From assembly GCA_002245135.1 (NCBI GenBank), contig NGBS01001168.1:1-64000 (forward strand): a DNA stretch of 64,000 nt, given 5' to 3'. Of the stretch, positions 1 to 10,413 are shown one piece after another (within the stretch, counting starts at the first letter, position 1; the number at the start of each line of letters is the position of its first letter). The translations under genes were made by a program, and so were the position numbers. This DNA is from Proteromonas lacertae. Lineage: Eukaryota > Sar > Bigyra > Opalinata > Proteromonadidae. The notes under the pieces were generated by a model that saw nothing but the letters and a program-made list of their open reading frames with translations, was not told where the DNA came from and searched no databases.

Positions 1-26
1 CACCTCAATCAATATCTCCAAATATA

Positions 27-716
27 ATGAGTAATGAGTATATTTCTCCAACATCCTCTTTGCCTATTTATACCCAATCATATTATTCACAAATTCCATT
101 ACAACAACAACAACAACAACAACAACAATCTCTCTACCTCCACCTGTAATACCAATACCTCAACCTCAGCAAAATGTCAAATAGAGCAATTACTCCATTC
201 CAATACCATTAACAGAAGGAAATGTAATGACATCAGGAATGGAAAGATCTAACAAAGCATCTAATATAAATGGAATAAATCCAGCAAAGAAACTACAAAC
301 AATCGATGATAGTATAGTAACAATATCTGATGGAAATAATATTATATCAAATAACAACAATAACACAGAAAATGAAGAAGAAAGAGTAGATGAAACAGGC
401 TATTATAATCCTCAAACAATCTATTATACAAATGATATAAATGTAAGTGGAAATGCAACAACAGTATACAGTGATACAATATACACTGATGGAAATGGTC
501 AATATTATATTCCAAGTGCAAATGGGTATAATGAAAATGGTGGTTATTATACAACATATGTATATAATAATAATAATAACAGTGTAGAAGGAGTGGAAGT
601 TCCTCCTGGTTTTAGTTTCCGGTAAGAGAAAGTAATACAAATCAACAAATGACAATAATATTTTTATTACACCTAGTGTAAATCCAAATGAGAAAAATAA
701 TGCTGAAATGAAATGA
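27..716 (+). pseudogene. Frame-broken copy of a Q/N-rich low-complexity protein gene
   Basis: This is the inverted-repeat copy of the intact ORF at 7529-8218. The ATG at 27 is followed by the same Ser/Pro/Tyr-rich start and a polyglutamine stretch. Small length differences near 70, 150, 170 and 205 and in the C run near 617 shift the frame, so only 227-625 reads as a sizeable correct-frame piece. The breaks sit in short runs, which fits sequencing error at a contig end as well as true decay. Function is not recognised. Confidence 0.6.
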
Positions 717-1561
717 TTTCATTAATTGATTTGTTTTTGTTGATTATTTTTACTGTTGTTGTTTTGATATGAATCATAGATACCATTTGCCTTTCGTTCT
801 GTAATTTTACATTTTTCTGATTATTTGAAGTATTTAGCATATTATTATCTTAACAGCAACACAATCATTTTAAATTAACACCATTACATATATACAATAA
901 CTATTTCAACAATTTTCTTTAATACTATTTTTAACATAATCCTTTCGCAATTAAACATTTATATAATGTATATACTATGTATATATTAGGTTAAACTACT
1001 TCAACGACTATACTATCACTATTTTGTGTTCAATTGGTATACTTTTACTACAATCATTACATATAACTGCATCTATATGTCATATTCGTTTTTCCTAACA
1101 ATATGCACATTTTTATTGTTTATGTGTGAGTTTAGAATTAAATATTCAAAATAGATTATCAAACCAATTTGATCTTATTATTTATGATTTTTGAGTAAAT
1201 AAAGCAATATTTCAGCATAAATAAAAATGAAATATATAAATCATATGATGATATAACTAATATGGAAATATGAACAGAATTTGGCATACTCACTTTTTCG
1301 ATTATTCTTTAAATTGGTTAAAAAGCATCTAATTATGTTATATATACTTTATATTATATGAAAATATGGTTATTCTAAATTTACAATATGATGAGTACCA
1401 ATTCACTCAAAACTACCAAAAAAATATTTTCAAACTTAATTTCAAGCTTTTAAAACAGAATTATACGTTTTGAAGAACAAAAATAAAAATTTAAATATTA
1501 AGAATTTTTTAACATCTAAATAGGCAAATTATTCTAATGTATAAAGTAATACTATCTATTT
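717..1561. other. Intergenic gap inside left repeat arm
   Basis: About 0.85 kb of AT-rich sequence lies between the 3' ends of two convergent ORFs. It is the reverse-complement copy of 6664-7528. I see no ORF with coding character, no RNA gene and no tandem repeat in it. Its near-perfect conservation between the arms is explained by the repeat as a whole, not by selection on this piece. Confidence 0.6.
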
Positions 1562-2507
1562 TCATTTACAGTGATGATCGTTTAAGCATGTCCTATTTTT
1601 GAATACGGATAAACAATGACTGCAATAGTCATAATTTTTAAGATTCTTTTTATCTTCGTATATCTCAGAAAGAACACTTTTCGGATTATTTACGTAATAA
1701 TATCTTCCACATTTGGAAGAAAATTTTATGTATAGCAAAAATATGTGTTTGTCACTTTGATAATTTTCACTCTTTCGTAATACTATCATCTTATCATTTT
1801 CTATTCCAAATATTGTTATACTGATTCTATTGTCTCTTTCCAAATTCATCAATTCCGATTTTATCTAATGGATTTACTGAATATGTTAAATGACTAAATT
1901 TACTTTATTATATATTTTATCTAATTCTTTTACTTTTTTATCAATTCGGTAATTCTTCTTTATTTTACATTTATTGTCTTTTTCTTTCATTTCCAATAAA
2001 TAATCATATAAAATACAGTATTGAAAACTGTCATTGTTTACAAAATCAACATCTCGAATTCCTGTTTTCTTACTCAACATTTTTGGGCTTTTTGAAGTAT
2101 TTTGATTCATATATATCAACAGACTCATTTTTACTTCTTTCCATATACATATTCACGGAATTTGTTACTTCACACTTCACTACTTCTATTTCTTCATAAC
2201 TTTCGTAATCTCGAAGATATTCATCTATTTCGTATATTGCTTCATTTTTCTTCATCTTCTTCACACATATATCCATAACAACATTTACACTTTCATTTTT
2301 GCGTTTTACAGGATTTGAAATTTCGAAATCTTCAAAAAAAGGGAGACTACCATATCCTATATCATCATCATCTATTACACATATATTATCTACTCCTATA
2401 TAACCCACTTCTAATAACAAATCTTCTATTGGTTTTATATCACTGTATAAACTACTATCATCGACTATATTATTTAACTCAAAACCATTCCAAAATGATT
2501 CGCTCAT
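1562..2507 (-). pseudogene. Frame-broken copy of putative zinc-finger protein gene
   Basis: This copy matches the ORF at 5740-6663 but is split into three reading frames by one-base differences in A or T runs, near 2083 (five versus four), 1897 (three versus four) and 1598 (five versus four). The last frame here ends with a Cys-x2-Cys...Phe-x5-Leu-x2-His arrangement, followed by His-Cys-Lys, which resembles a C2H2/C2HC finger. The other arm loses this ending through its own one-base change. So this arm may hold the correct sequence at the 3' end even though it is broken elsewhere. Protein function is unknown; a DNA-binding role is only a guess from the finger-like end. Confidence 0.6.
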
Positions 2508-2907
2508 TGATATCTTTATATAACAGAGATATTGAGAATGCTAAAAAAAAGATTTTTTGTTTTTGAATCGTCATATCCAATCAAAAGATATATTTGAATA
2601 ATGCATAAATAGATCATAATTAATCCATGCAAACGGTACATTTGAATTTGTGATAGTATGTACAGTATTTATAAGCATGTTAATTCAGATTTATGCAAAT
2701 TGTGCTTTTATGCTCGAATGATGTAGTATAAAATAGAACAAACTGACCTATAACTTCAATATATTTTTAAAAGAAAGCAGGAATGAGAAAAATGGTATTA
2801 TTATTTTGAAACGGTCAAATTTTTTATAAATAAGAAAAACAAGTGAAAATAAGGTGATATGAATGATAGTATTATAGTTGTAAATAATTCACATAAACAT
2901 TATAATG
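2508..2907. other. Intergenic gap spanning inner end of left repeat arm
   Basis: This AT-rich spacer lies between the 5' end of the zinc-finger copy and the 3' end of the BTB gene. It contains the inner boundary of the left repeat arm at 2864. Bases 2565-2864 mirror 5384-5683 and act as the presumed upstream region of the zinc-finger ORF. No ORF or RNA gene is seen. Confidence 0.6.
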
Positions 2908-5026
2908 TTAATTTTGATGAGAAATTGATAATAATTCTATTGATGTACTTGTATATCCTAGTACTACATATGAATATAATGGAGAAGGTAAATCTTTAAC
3001 AAGTAAAACAGGAGATGAATCATTATGACTAATCCAAAATTCTCTTTTATTCATATCAACAATCACTTCATAAATTGAACCATCTCCATGATTATTGAAA
3101 TTTGGATCTGTGTTAACAACTGTTCCAATATGACAAAATGGAGTAATAACTATACTTCTACAACTATATGCAGTATAATTACATGTTGTTGGTTGTTGAA
3201 AAATATTATTACCAGAATATGTATTATTAGTTGATAAACCTAACATCATACAATCATCTTCACTTCCATTTTGATGAAATTTATATTTGATATGATAAAC
3301 TCCATTTTCCATTTTCAAATTCAAATAACAATGACTCCAACCATAAATTGCATTTGTTATTGTTTTTCCATTATTTGAGATTGATATTCCATCACTTTTG
3401 TTTAATTCTGTGAATTTTACATCAATAAATTCTAATGAGATTTTGAATTTCTTTTCATTTAGATTATTCTTACAACTTATTTCATATTCTGTCTTATCGA
3501 TTTCTTTAGCAATTTTTCCATTAATTATTCCATTTTCTTTATCTATCATTATTCCATCTGGCAATGAAGGATTGATTAAAAATTCACATCGATTTCCATC
3601 AAATGAAGGAATTATTGATATTTCTTCATTTATTCTAAATGAATATTCTGTATGAGGATATGAAAATGATGTGATTTCTTTTGTTTTTAATTCTTCCAAT
3701 AATTCTTTATCTTTTATTATTACTATCATTTCTTCTTCTTCTTCGAAACTCATTCTCATTTCTTTTATATATTCTATTAATAATTCTTTGGATTTAGAAT
3801 TTAAATAACAATCTTCATTCAATATTCCAAAAAGAATTTCTTTTCCACATACTTCTTCTATTATTGAAATATTCTTTTTATCATCAATGAATAAACATAA
3901 ACATTTCATTGTTCGATTTCTTTTATTCTCATTATATTCTATACATAATCTATCCAATAGATTTCTCTTTTCTATATTTGAGATATATTCTATTTAAATA
4001 TATTTTTAGTATTTATACTTTCCATTTTCATATTTTTGTATTTCATTATCATCAATACTATTTCCATCATTTTTATATTATTCATTTCTAATATACACAT
4101 TATTTCATCATTCAATTCTTCTTCTTTCATTCTATCCAATATTCCTCTTTCTTCTTCATTAAAGTCTTCTTCATTATCTTCATTGTATTTGTTGATTATT
4201 ATATTTTGAATTCTCTCATCTTTTATTAAATATATTTCTATATGATTTTTACATTCATTTTTCTTTAATTCTATTTTCATTTCTTTCAACATTTCTTTAT
4301 TCTCTTTTTCTATCTCTTTCTCTTTTATCTTTTCACAATCAATATCTTCTTCTATCAAATGTTTAAAATCATCTTGTATCTCTTTATTATCTTTCTTATT
4401 CTTTTGGAATTTATACCATTCTAATAACCGATTTAATAACCATAACTCATTCACTATTATCACATCTCTCATATTTAATATCTCTATCAAATTATTCATT
4501 TCTAATCTCAACAAATATTCATTCTTATATAAATATTTATATCCTCGTTTTTCTATTTCCATATTTTTCAAGTCTTCTATCTCTCTCAAACATCCACCAA
4601 ATACATTACATATATGAATTAATTTCATTAACACATCTTCATCTATATTATTCTTCACAAATTCATAACAATCACTTATTATCTCTTTTTCACAATAACA
4701 TAAACAAAACATCAACACTTCACACACTCTCTTTACAGATTATTAATTCACCACCACTGTAGTATTTCTCCATCTCATAATAGCCAATTTCTTCTATTTC
4801 TTCATATAACTCTAAAACTCCTACAAACTCACGATCTAATAACAGTTTCTTTACAGTTTCATTTCCATTCACTAAAATTGATTTGATTGACATTATTCGA
4901 TTATCTCCAATCTTCACTTCTATATCACCAAAACCACTTTCAACCAATTTTCGACATAATCTATCATAAAAATAAATATAAAATATACCCCTCTTCTCTT
5001 ATGCTTTTATTCACTTTTATTATCAT
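2908..5026 (-). CDS. BTB/BACK protein with PIG (Ig-like) and SPRY-like domains
   Basis: Hand splicing gives a short first exon from the ATG at 5026, then a roughly 28-nt intron. A BTB-like segment follows (VESGFGDIEVKIGDNRIMSI), then a helical BACK-like region, a charged linker, a PIG/Ig-like segment (FLINPSLPDGIMIDKENGII) and a C-terminal SPRY-like beta domain with the pattern DMNKREFWI...LPSPLYSYV. A second 46-nt intron near 3966-4012 keeps the frame. BTB-BACK proteins usually act as adaptors, often for Cullin-3 ubiquitin ligases, and the PIG and SPRY parts would bind a partner; this role is inferred. A one-base shift near 4725-4735 breaks the frame inside the BTB part, between ICKES and VCEVLMFCLCY. 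The paralogue at 22894-25079 is intact there. The gene sits in the unique spacer of the inverted repeat. Confidence 0.75.
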
Positions 5027-5739
5027 CTTTATGTAAATATAAAACAAAAATAACGAAATTCGATTTTTATCAAAATTTTGAATGACCCAAATTTCAAAAT
5101 GATGAAAAACCTTCTAAATACCAATATTACAGATGATATTAGCTTAGATATATATAAGTATGTGTAAAGATAAATCATGTCAAGAACATTATTTTGTAAC
5201 TAGCAAAAATTATCACTATTACGAAAATAAGTGGTTATGGATTAATACTAACATAAATATATCGAAATATAGAAAGAGAGACTATGTATAGTAGTTATAA
5301 TTTCAAAATTAATTAAATTACCTCACAATAAACTTTCATATACTCAACAAATAGATCATTCAAGAGATATTAACAATTTATATATTCATATCACCTTATT
5401 TTCACTTGTTTTTCTTATTTATAAAAATTTGACCGTTTCAAAATAATAATACCATTTTTCTCATTCCTGCTTTCTTTTAAAAATATATTGAAGTTATAGG
5501 TCAGTTTGTTCTATTTTATACTACATCATTCGAGCATAAAAGCACAATTTGCATAAATCTGAATTAACATGCTTATAAATACTGTACATACTATCACAAA
5601 TTCAAATGTACCGTTTGCATGGATTAATTATGATCTATTTATGCATTATTCAAATATATCTTTTGATTGGATATGACGATTCAAAAACAAAAAATCTTTT
5701 TTTTAGCATTCTCAATATCTCTGTTATATAAAGATATCA
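5027..5739. other. Intergenic region spanning inner end of right repeat arm
   Basis: This region lies between two divergent gene starts. Bases 5051-5057 (taacgaa) are the reverse complement of the TTCGTTA-type motif seen upstream of many starts in this window, 25 nt before the BTB gene ATG. The right repeat arm begins at 5384. I found no convincing ORF or RNA gene here. Confidence 0.55.
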
Positions 5740-6663
5740 ATGAGCGAATCATTTTGGAATGGTTTTGAGTTAAATAATATAGTCGATGATAGTAGTTTAT
5801 ACAGTGATATAAAACCAATAGAAGATTTGTTATTAGAAGTGGGTTATATAGGAGTAGATAATATATGTGTAATAGATGATGATGATATAGGATATGGTAG
5901 TCTCCCTTTTTTTGAAGATTTCGAAATTTCAAATCCTGTAAAACGCAAAAATGAAAGTGTAAATGTTGTTATGGATATATGTGTGAAGAAGATGAAGAAA
6001 AATGAAGCAATATACGAAATAGATGAATATCTTCGAGATTACGAAAGTTATGAAGAAATAGAAGTAGTGAAGTGTGAAGTAACAAATTCCGTGAATATGT
6101 ATATGGAAAGAAGTAAAAATGAGTCTGTTGATATATATGAATCAAAATACTTCAAAAAGCCCAAAATGTTGAGTAAGAAAACAGGAATTCGAGATGTTGA
6201 TTTTGTAAACAATGACAGTTTTCAATACTGTATTTTATATGATTATTTATTGGAAATGAAAGAAAAAGACAATAAATGTAAAATAAAGAAGAATTACCGA
6301 ATTGATAAAAAAGTAAAAGAATTAGATAAAATATATAATAAAGTAAATTTTAGTCATTTAACATATTCAGTAAATCCATTAGATAAAATCGGAATTGATG
6401 AATTTGAAAGAGACAATAGAATCAGTATAACAATATTTGGAATAGAAAATGATAAGATGATAGTATTACGAAAGAGTGAAAATTATCAAAGTGACAAACA
6501 CATATTTTTGCTATACATAAAATTTTCTTCCAAATGTGGAAGATATTATTACGTAAATAATCCGAAAAGTGTTCTTTCTGAGATATACGAAGATAAAAAG
6601 AATCTTAAAAATTATGACTATTGCAGTCATTGTTTATCCGTATTCAAAATAGGACATGCTTAA
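5740..6663 (+). CDS. Unknown protein, possible C-terminal zinc finger
   Basis: An uninterrupted 307-codon ORF starts with MSESFWNGFELNNIVDDSS. It has an acidic N-terminal third, a Lys-rich middle (residues about 140-200) and a C-terminal part rich in Ile/Lys/Tyr. The end reads CSHCLSVFKIGHA here. In the left arm one extra A makes it read CSHCLSVFKNRTCLNDHHC, which fits the C-x2-C-x3-F-x5-L-x2-H spacing of classical zinc fingers. I therefore suspect the final codons here are shifted by a missing base in the run near 6648. No intron is evident. I do not recognise the family. Acidic plus finger-like parts would suit a transcription regulator, but that is speculation. Confidence 0.65.
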   Translation: MSESFWNGFELNNIVDDSSLYSDIKPIEDLLLEVGYIGVDNICVIDDDDIGYGSLPFFEDFEISNPVKRKNESVNVVMDICVKKMKKNEAIYEIDEYLRDYESYEEIEVVKCEVTNSVNMYMERSKNESVDIYESKYFKKPKMLSKKTGIRDVDFVNNDSFQYCILYDYLLEMKEKDNKCKIKKNYRIDKKVKELDKIYNKVNFSHLTYSVNPLDKIGIDEFERDNRISITIFGIENDKMIVLRKSENYQSDKHIFLLYIKFSSKCGRYYYVNNPKSVLSEIYEDKKNLKNYDYCSHCLSVFKIGHA

Positions 6664-7528
6664 ACGATCATCACTGTAAATGAAAATAGATAGTATTACT
6701 TTATACATAGAATAATTTGCTATTTAGATGTTAAAAAATTCTTAATATTTAAATTTTTATTTTTGTTCTTCAAAACGTATAATTCTTGTTTTAAAAGCTT
6801 GAAATTAAGTTTGAAAATATTTTTTTGGTAGTTTTGAGTGAATTGGTACTCATCATATTGTAAATTTAGAATAACCATATTTTCATATAATATAAAGTAT
6901 ATATAACATAATTAGATGCTTTTTAACCAATTTAAAGAATAATCGAAAAAGTGAGTATGCCAAATTCTGTTCATATTTCCATATTAGTTATATCATCATA
7001 TGATTTATATATTTCATTTTTATTTATGCTGAAATATTGCTTTATTTACTCAAAAATCATAAATAATAAGATCAAATTGGTTTGATAATCTATTTTGAAT
7101 ATTTAATTCTAAACTCACACATAAACAATAAAAATGTGCATATTGTTAGGAAAAACGAATATGACATATAGATGCAGTTATATGTAATGATTGTAGTAAA
7201 AGTATACCAATTGAACACAAAATAGTGATAGTATAGTCGTTGAAGTAGTTTAACCTAATATATACATAGTATATACATTATATAAATGTTTAATTGCGAA
7301 AGGATTATGTTAAAAATAGTATTAAAGAAAATTGTTGAAATAGGTTATTGTATATATGTAATGGTGTTAATTTAAAATGATTGTGTTGCTGTTAAGATAA
7401 TAATATGCTAAATACTTCAAATAATCAGAAAAATGTAAAATTACAGAACGAAAGGCAAATGGTATCTATGATTCATATCAAAACAACAACAGTAAAAATA
7501 ATCAACAAAAACAAATCAATTAATGAAA
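6664..7528. other. Intergenic gap inside right repeat arm
   Basis: This 0.86-kb AT-rich spacer sits between two convergent ORFs and is the mirror of 717-1561. I see no coding pattern, RNA gene or tandem repeat in it. It must hold the 3' ends of both transcripts, but no clear polyadenylation signal stands out from the AT background. Confidence 0.6.
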
Positions 7529-8218
7529 TCATTTCATTTCAGCATTATTTTTCTCATTTGGATTTACACTAGGTGTAATAAAAATATTATTGTCATTTTG
7601 TTGATTTGTATTACTTTCTCTTACCGGGAAACTAAAACCAGGAGGAACTTCCACTCCTTCTACACTGTTATTATTATTATTATATACATATGTTGTATAA
7701 TAACCACCATTTTCATTATACCCATTTGCACTTGGAATATAATATTGACCATTTCCATCAGTGTATATTGTATCACTGTATACTGTTGTTGCATTTCCAC
7801 TTACATTTATATCATTTGTATAATAGATTGTTTGAGGATTATAATAGCCTGTTTCATCTACTCTTTCTTCTTCATTTTCTGTGTTATTGTTGTTATTTGA
7901 TATAATATTATTTCCATCAGATATTGTTACTATACTATCATCGATTGTTTGTAGTTTCTTTGCTGGATTTATTCCATTTATATTAGATGCTTTGTTAGAT
8001 CTTTCCATTCCTGATGTCATTACATTTCCTTCTGTTAATGGTATTGGAATGGGAGTAATTGCTCTATTTGACATTTGCTGAGGTTGAGGTATTGGTATTA
8101 CAGGTGGAGGTAGAGATTGTTGTTGTTGTTGTTGTTGTTGTTGTAATGGAATTTGTGAATAATATGATTGGGTATAATAAGGCAAAGAGGATGTTGGAGA
8201 AATATACTCATTACTCAT
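7529..8218 (-). CDS. Low-complexity Q/N/P-rich protein
   Basis: A continuous 229-codon ORF starts MSNEYISPTSSLPYYTQ. It contains a run of nine Gln near residues 27-35, Pro-rich PPPVIPIPQPQ, short Asn runs, and a Tyr/Gly/Asn-rich second half ending near VEVPPGFSFP. There is no membrane segment or recognised domain. The prion-like composition suggests an intrinsically disordered protein, but function is unknown. The frame upstream of the chosen ATG stays open for about 14 codons (PPQSISPNI) before a TGA, so the true start could lie upstream across an intron or frame shift. The stop is TGA, unusual in this window, with TAA two codons later. Confidence 0.6.
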   Translation of the reverse strand: MSNEYISPTSSLPYYTQSYYSQIPLQQQQQQQQQSLPPPVIPIPQPQQMSNRAITPIPIPLTEGNVMTSGMERSNKASNINGINPAKKLQTIDDSIVTISDGNNIISNNNNNTENEEERVDETGYYNPQTIYYTNDINVSGNATTVYSDTIYTDGNGQYYIPSANGYNENGGYYTTYVYNNNNNSVEGVEVPPGFSFPVRESNTNQQNDNNIFITPSVNPNEKNNAEMK

Positions 8219-8529
8219 TATATTTGGAGATATTGATTGAGGTGGTTGGTGTTTGAATCATACAATCCACTCAAAATATTCATTTGAGTAATGTATAAAG
8301 TGAATATAATTAATTAATGCAAATAAAATATTTGAATTTGCGATAGCTTAAACGCTGATTACCAACTTTAAAATTCATATTTACTTAATCTGTAAATTTT
8401 CTGTTAGTATTTTGAATTATATAAGGTAATAAATTCATTTACAACTTCAAATGACTTTTAATAGCTATAGATGACTCGAAAAATAAGGTTGCATAAAATT
8501 ATAAAACGATCAGTTTTTCATAAACAAAA
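8219..8529. other. Intergenic region between divergent genes
   Basis: This region runs from the outer part of the right repeat arm to the pseudokinase start. The last repeat base that can be matched is 8244. The rest is AT-rich, has no ORF of interest, and includes an aaacgatc element at 8503-8510 about 25 nt before the kinase ATG. No RNA gene is seen. Confidence 0.5.
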
Positions 8530-9735
8530 ATGTCAAGAAATGAAATTAGCTCAATCTTATCAAATTATAATTACTCTGTATAGAAAATATATTATTTATT
8601 TTAGGTAATTATAGATTTGAAAAGTTATGATAGAAAGTGTAGTTTTGAAGTGATGGATGACAGAACAACAGTCCACATGATAGCCAAAGTGTTGAATCGT
8701 GATACAGCAAATATAAATGCGCTGGAAAATGTGTTTAATAACCTCATTGACGTTGATAAATCAATGTGTAGTGAAAATCTAATATATTATTACAGGATTA
8801 TAAATGAAAATGGAGTAATTATTTCGCTTAGAAATATCTTCAACAACAGACTTGAAGATCTAGATAATAATGAGATAGTCTCATTATTTCATGATTATGG
8901 ATGTAGCAATCTGTTATGTACATTATGTGAAGTATTAAGAGGATTTCACAGTATGAATATAGTGTGCGGAGCAATAAAATTGAGTAATATAATAATGAAA
9001 AGTGATAAAATGAACGATAAATATTTCTATTTGTGTGATTATTGTATGAGAGTTAGTAATAGTATTGATGTGAATTACATAACTCCAGAAGAAATTAGTG
9101 GAAAAGAAATCGGTATTGAAGTTGATATATGGTGTGTTGGTATTGTATTGTATTACATATTAAGTGGTAAATATCCATTTGAAGGTGGAAATGAAATAGA
9201 AACAAAGAGAAATGTATATTCAATGAGTTTACAAACAATAAATATAGAATTTGGTGGTTTAATGAATGAATTGTTAAGTAAACTACTTAGAAAGAATGCC
9301 TCAGATCGTATAACAGTACTTGAATTAGATGATTATATTAATAGAATGAATGATATAGTGTATTTGAGAGTTGAAACAGAAAGAGATATTTCACCATATA
9401 TTATTGATATTGTTGAAGAAAAAGAAGAGAAGAAAGAAGAAGAAAAGGAAGAAAACAATAGTAATGATAGTATAAATATATCACTTTCATCGATGCTATC
9501 TTCAATAACACAGTTTGTGAATAACAAAACTTCTGAAATTATATCAAAAAGTGAAAATATTCATAGTCAAGCTGTTTATTATAAAACAGAAATGGCCAAA
9601 AGGCAAGCGCAATTGCAATTGGATATGGCTAGAAGACAAGCTGAAATACAATCAAATATGAGGAGAAAAGAAGCAGAATTACAATCTAAAATAGCAAATA
9701 TTAAAGCATATTTGCCTAATTATAAATATTTTTAA
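8530..9735 (+). CDS. Predicted pseudokinase with coiled-coil tail
   Basis: The ATG at 8530 opens a 48-nt exon, a 27-nt intron (8578-8604, GTATAG...TTTTAG) follows, then a long exon. A protein-kinase fold is recognisable: VHMIAKVL supplies a beta-3-type Lys, TPEE stands for APE, and DIWCVGIVLYYILSGKYPFE is subdomain IX. The catalytic loop reads CGAIKLSN instead of HRDxKxxN, and the DFG position reads CDYC. Both the catalytic Asp and the metal-binding Asp-Phe-Gly are altered, so the protein is probably inactive. After residue about 270 comes a Glu/Lys-rich linker, then a charged helix with repeated RRQAE/KRQAQ units that should form a coiled coil. A scaffold role is inferred. Confidence 0.8.
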
Positions 9736-9799
9736 AACATAATATAATTTATTTGTCTCCACTGTCTTTTTATTTTTTGGAGCAATAATTGAATAATAT

Positions 9800-9806
9800 T
9801 CGTTTC
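9800..9806 (+). promoter_or_regulatory. TCGTTTC start-proximal motif
   Basis: The heptamer lies 20-26 nt before the ATG at 9826. The same or a very similar CGTTT/CGTTA element precedes about a dozen other gene starts here at similar spacing, in a sequence where CG dinucleotides are scarce. It is a candidate core promoter or initiator. Enrichment was judged by eye only. Confidence 0.35.
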
Positions 9807-9825
9807 ATTTAAATCTAATTTGAAA

Positions 9826-10342
9826 ATGCCTTCTGAAGAGAAGCTATCAGAACCTTTATCGATAATTGATGTAGAAAAAATTGATTGTGGCCCAAATTTA
9901 TGTAGTATAACCGAACATCTAGATTTGAAGATGGAATTTACTTCTTCAAATTGCTTAAAAGGTGCATACTGGGAGGTAAAAGTATAATAACATAATAATA
10001 TGTATTAGTATTTAGTAGATTCAGTTAATAATCGTCATATAATAAGTATTATTAGTTTTTGTTTATTATAAACTAGTTCTGGGTGAAACATCGAAAAGTG
10101 ATTATATTGGCAAATGTCATATGTCATTTTCAGTATATTTATAGAATATTACCAATATTTATAATTATTAGTGTTCACATATAGATATAAGTGAAATAAA
10201 ACCAAGTGAGTTATACAATGCTGGTTTATTAATTGCAACATTGAAATGTGATGGTGAAGAAGTAATTGATGTAAAATTAGTAGTTCAAGTATCAAAAGAA
10301 GGTGATAATTTCATCAGGTGTATTTTTAACCCATTAGAATAA
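9826..10342 (+). CDS. Conserved-looking 139-residue protein, four exons
   Basis: Exons are 9826-9981, 10009-10045, 10077-10132 and 10172-10342, separated by introns of 27, 31 and 39 nt. All are GTAT...TAG and all keep one frame, which strongly supports the model. The protein has blocks that look evolutionarily constrained: GAYWEVKYLVDSVNNRHII, LGETSKSDYIG, NAGLLIATLKCDGEEVIDV and the C-terminal FIRCIFNPLE. The alternating hydrophobic pattern suggests a small all-beta fold. No signal peptide or membrane segment is present. I have a sense of a widespread eukaryotic family but cannot name it with confidence, so no function is assigned. Confidence 0.75.
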
Positions 10343-10413
10343 CTTCTATTATTTCAATAATGTTGAATTTGATGAATATATTCACAATAAACAGATTTCA
10401 AACATAATATTAT

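Larger units (their letters stand above)
1..2864. repeat. Left arm of large inverted repeat
   Basis: Reverse-complement reading of this stretch matches 5384-8244 almost base for base. The inner end is clear: the match runs to base 2864 here and starts at 5384 in the other arm. The outer end is not seen, because the match is still running at base 1. Differences I compared are nearly all one-base length changes in homopolymer runs (plus a two-base change near 150), and they become denser toward base 1. The arm carries one low-complexity ORF and one putative zinc-finger ORF, convergently arranged. It could be a real recent inverted duplication or a fold-back at a contig end. Confidence 0.93.
5384..8244. 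repeat. Right arm of large inverted repeat
   Basis: This is the reverse-complement partner of 1-2864, separated by a 2.5-kb unique spacer. Both ORFs in this arm are longer and less broken than in the left arm. The match to the left arm is still continuing at window base 1, which corresponds to 8244, so the true outer boundary may lie further right in 8245-8530 or beyond. Confidence 0.93.

Noticed and set aside
8059-8256. Plus-strand ORF with a run of Val
   Set aside because: It is antisense to the polyglutamine CAA/TTG run of the low-complexity ORF at 7529-8218.
10133-10144. 12-nt intron (gtatatttatag) in the 139-residue protein gene
   Set aside because: Too short to splice. The longer GTAT...TTAG option (10133-10171) keeps the frame and gives a better protein.
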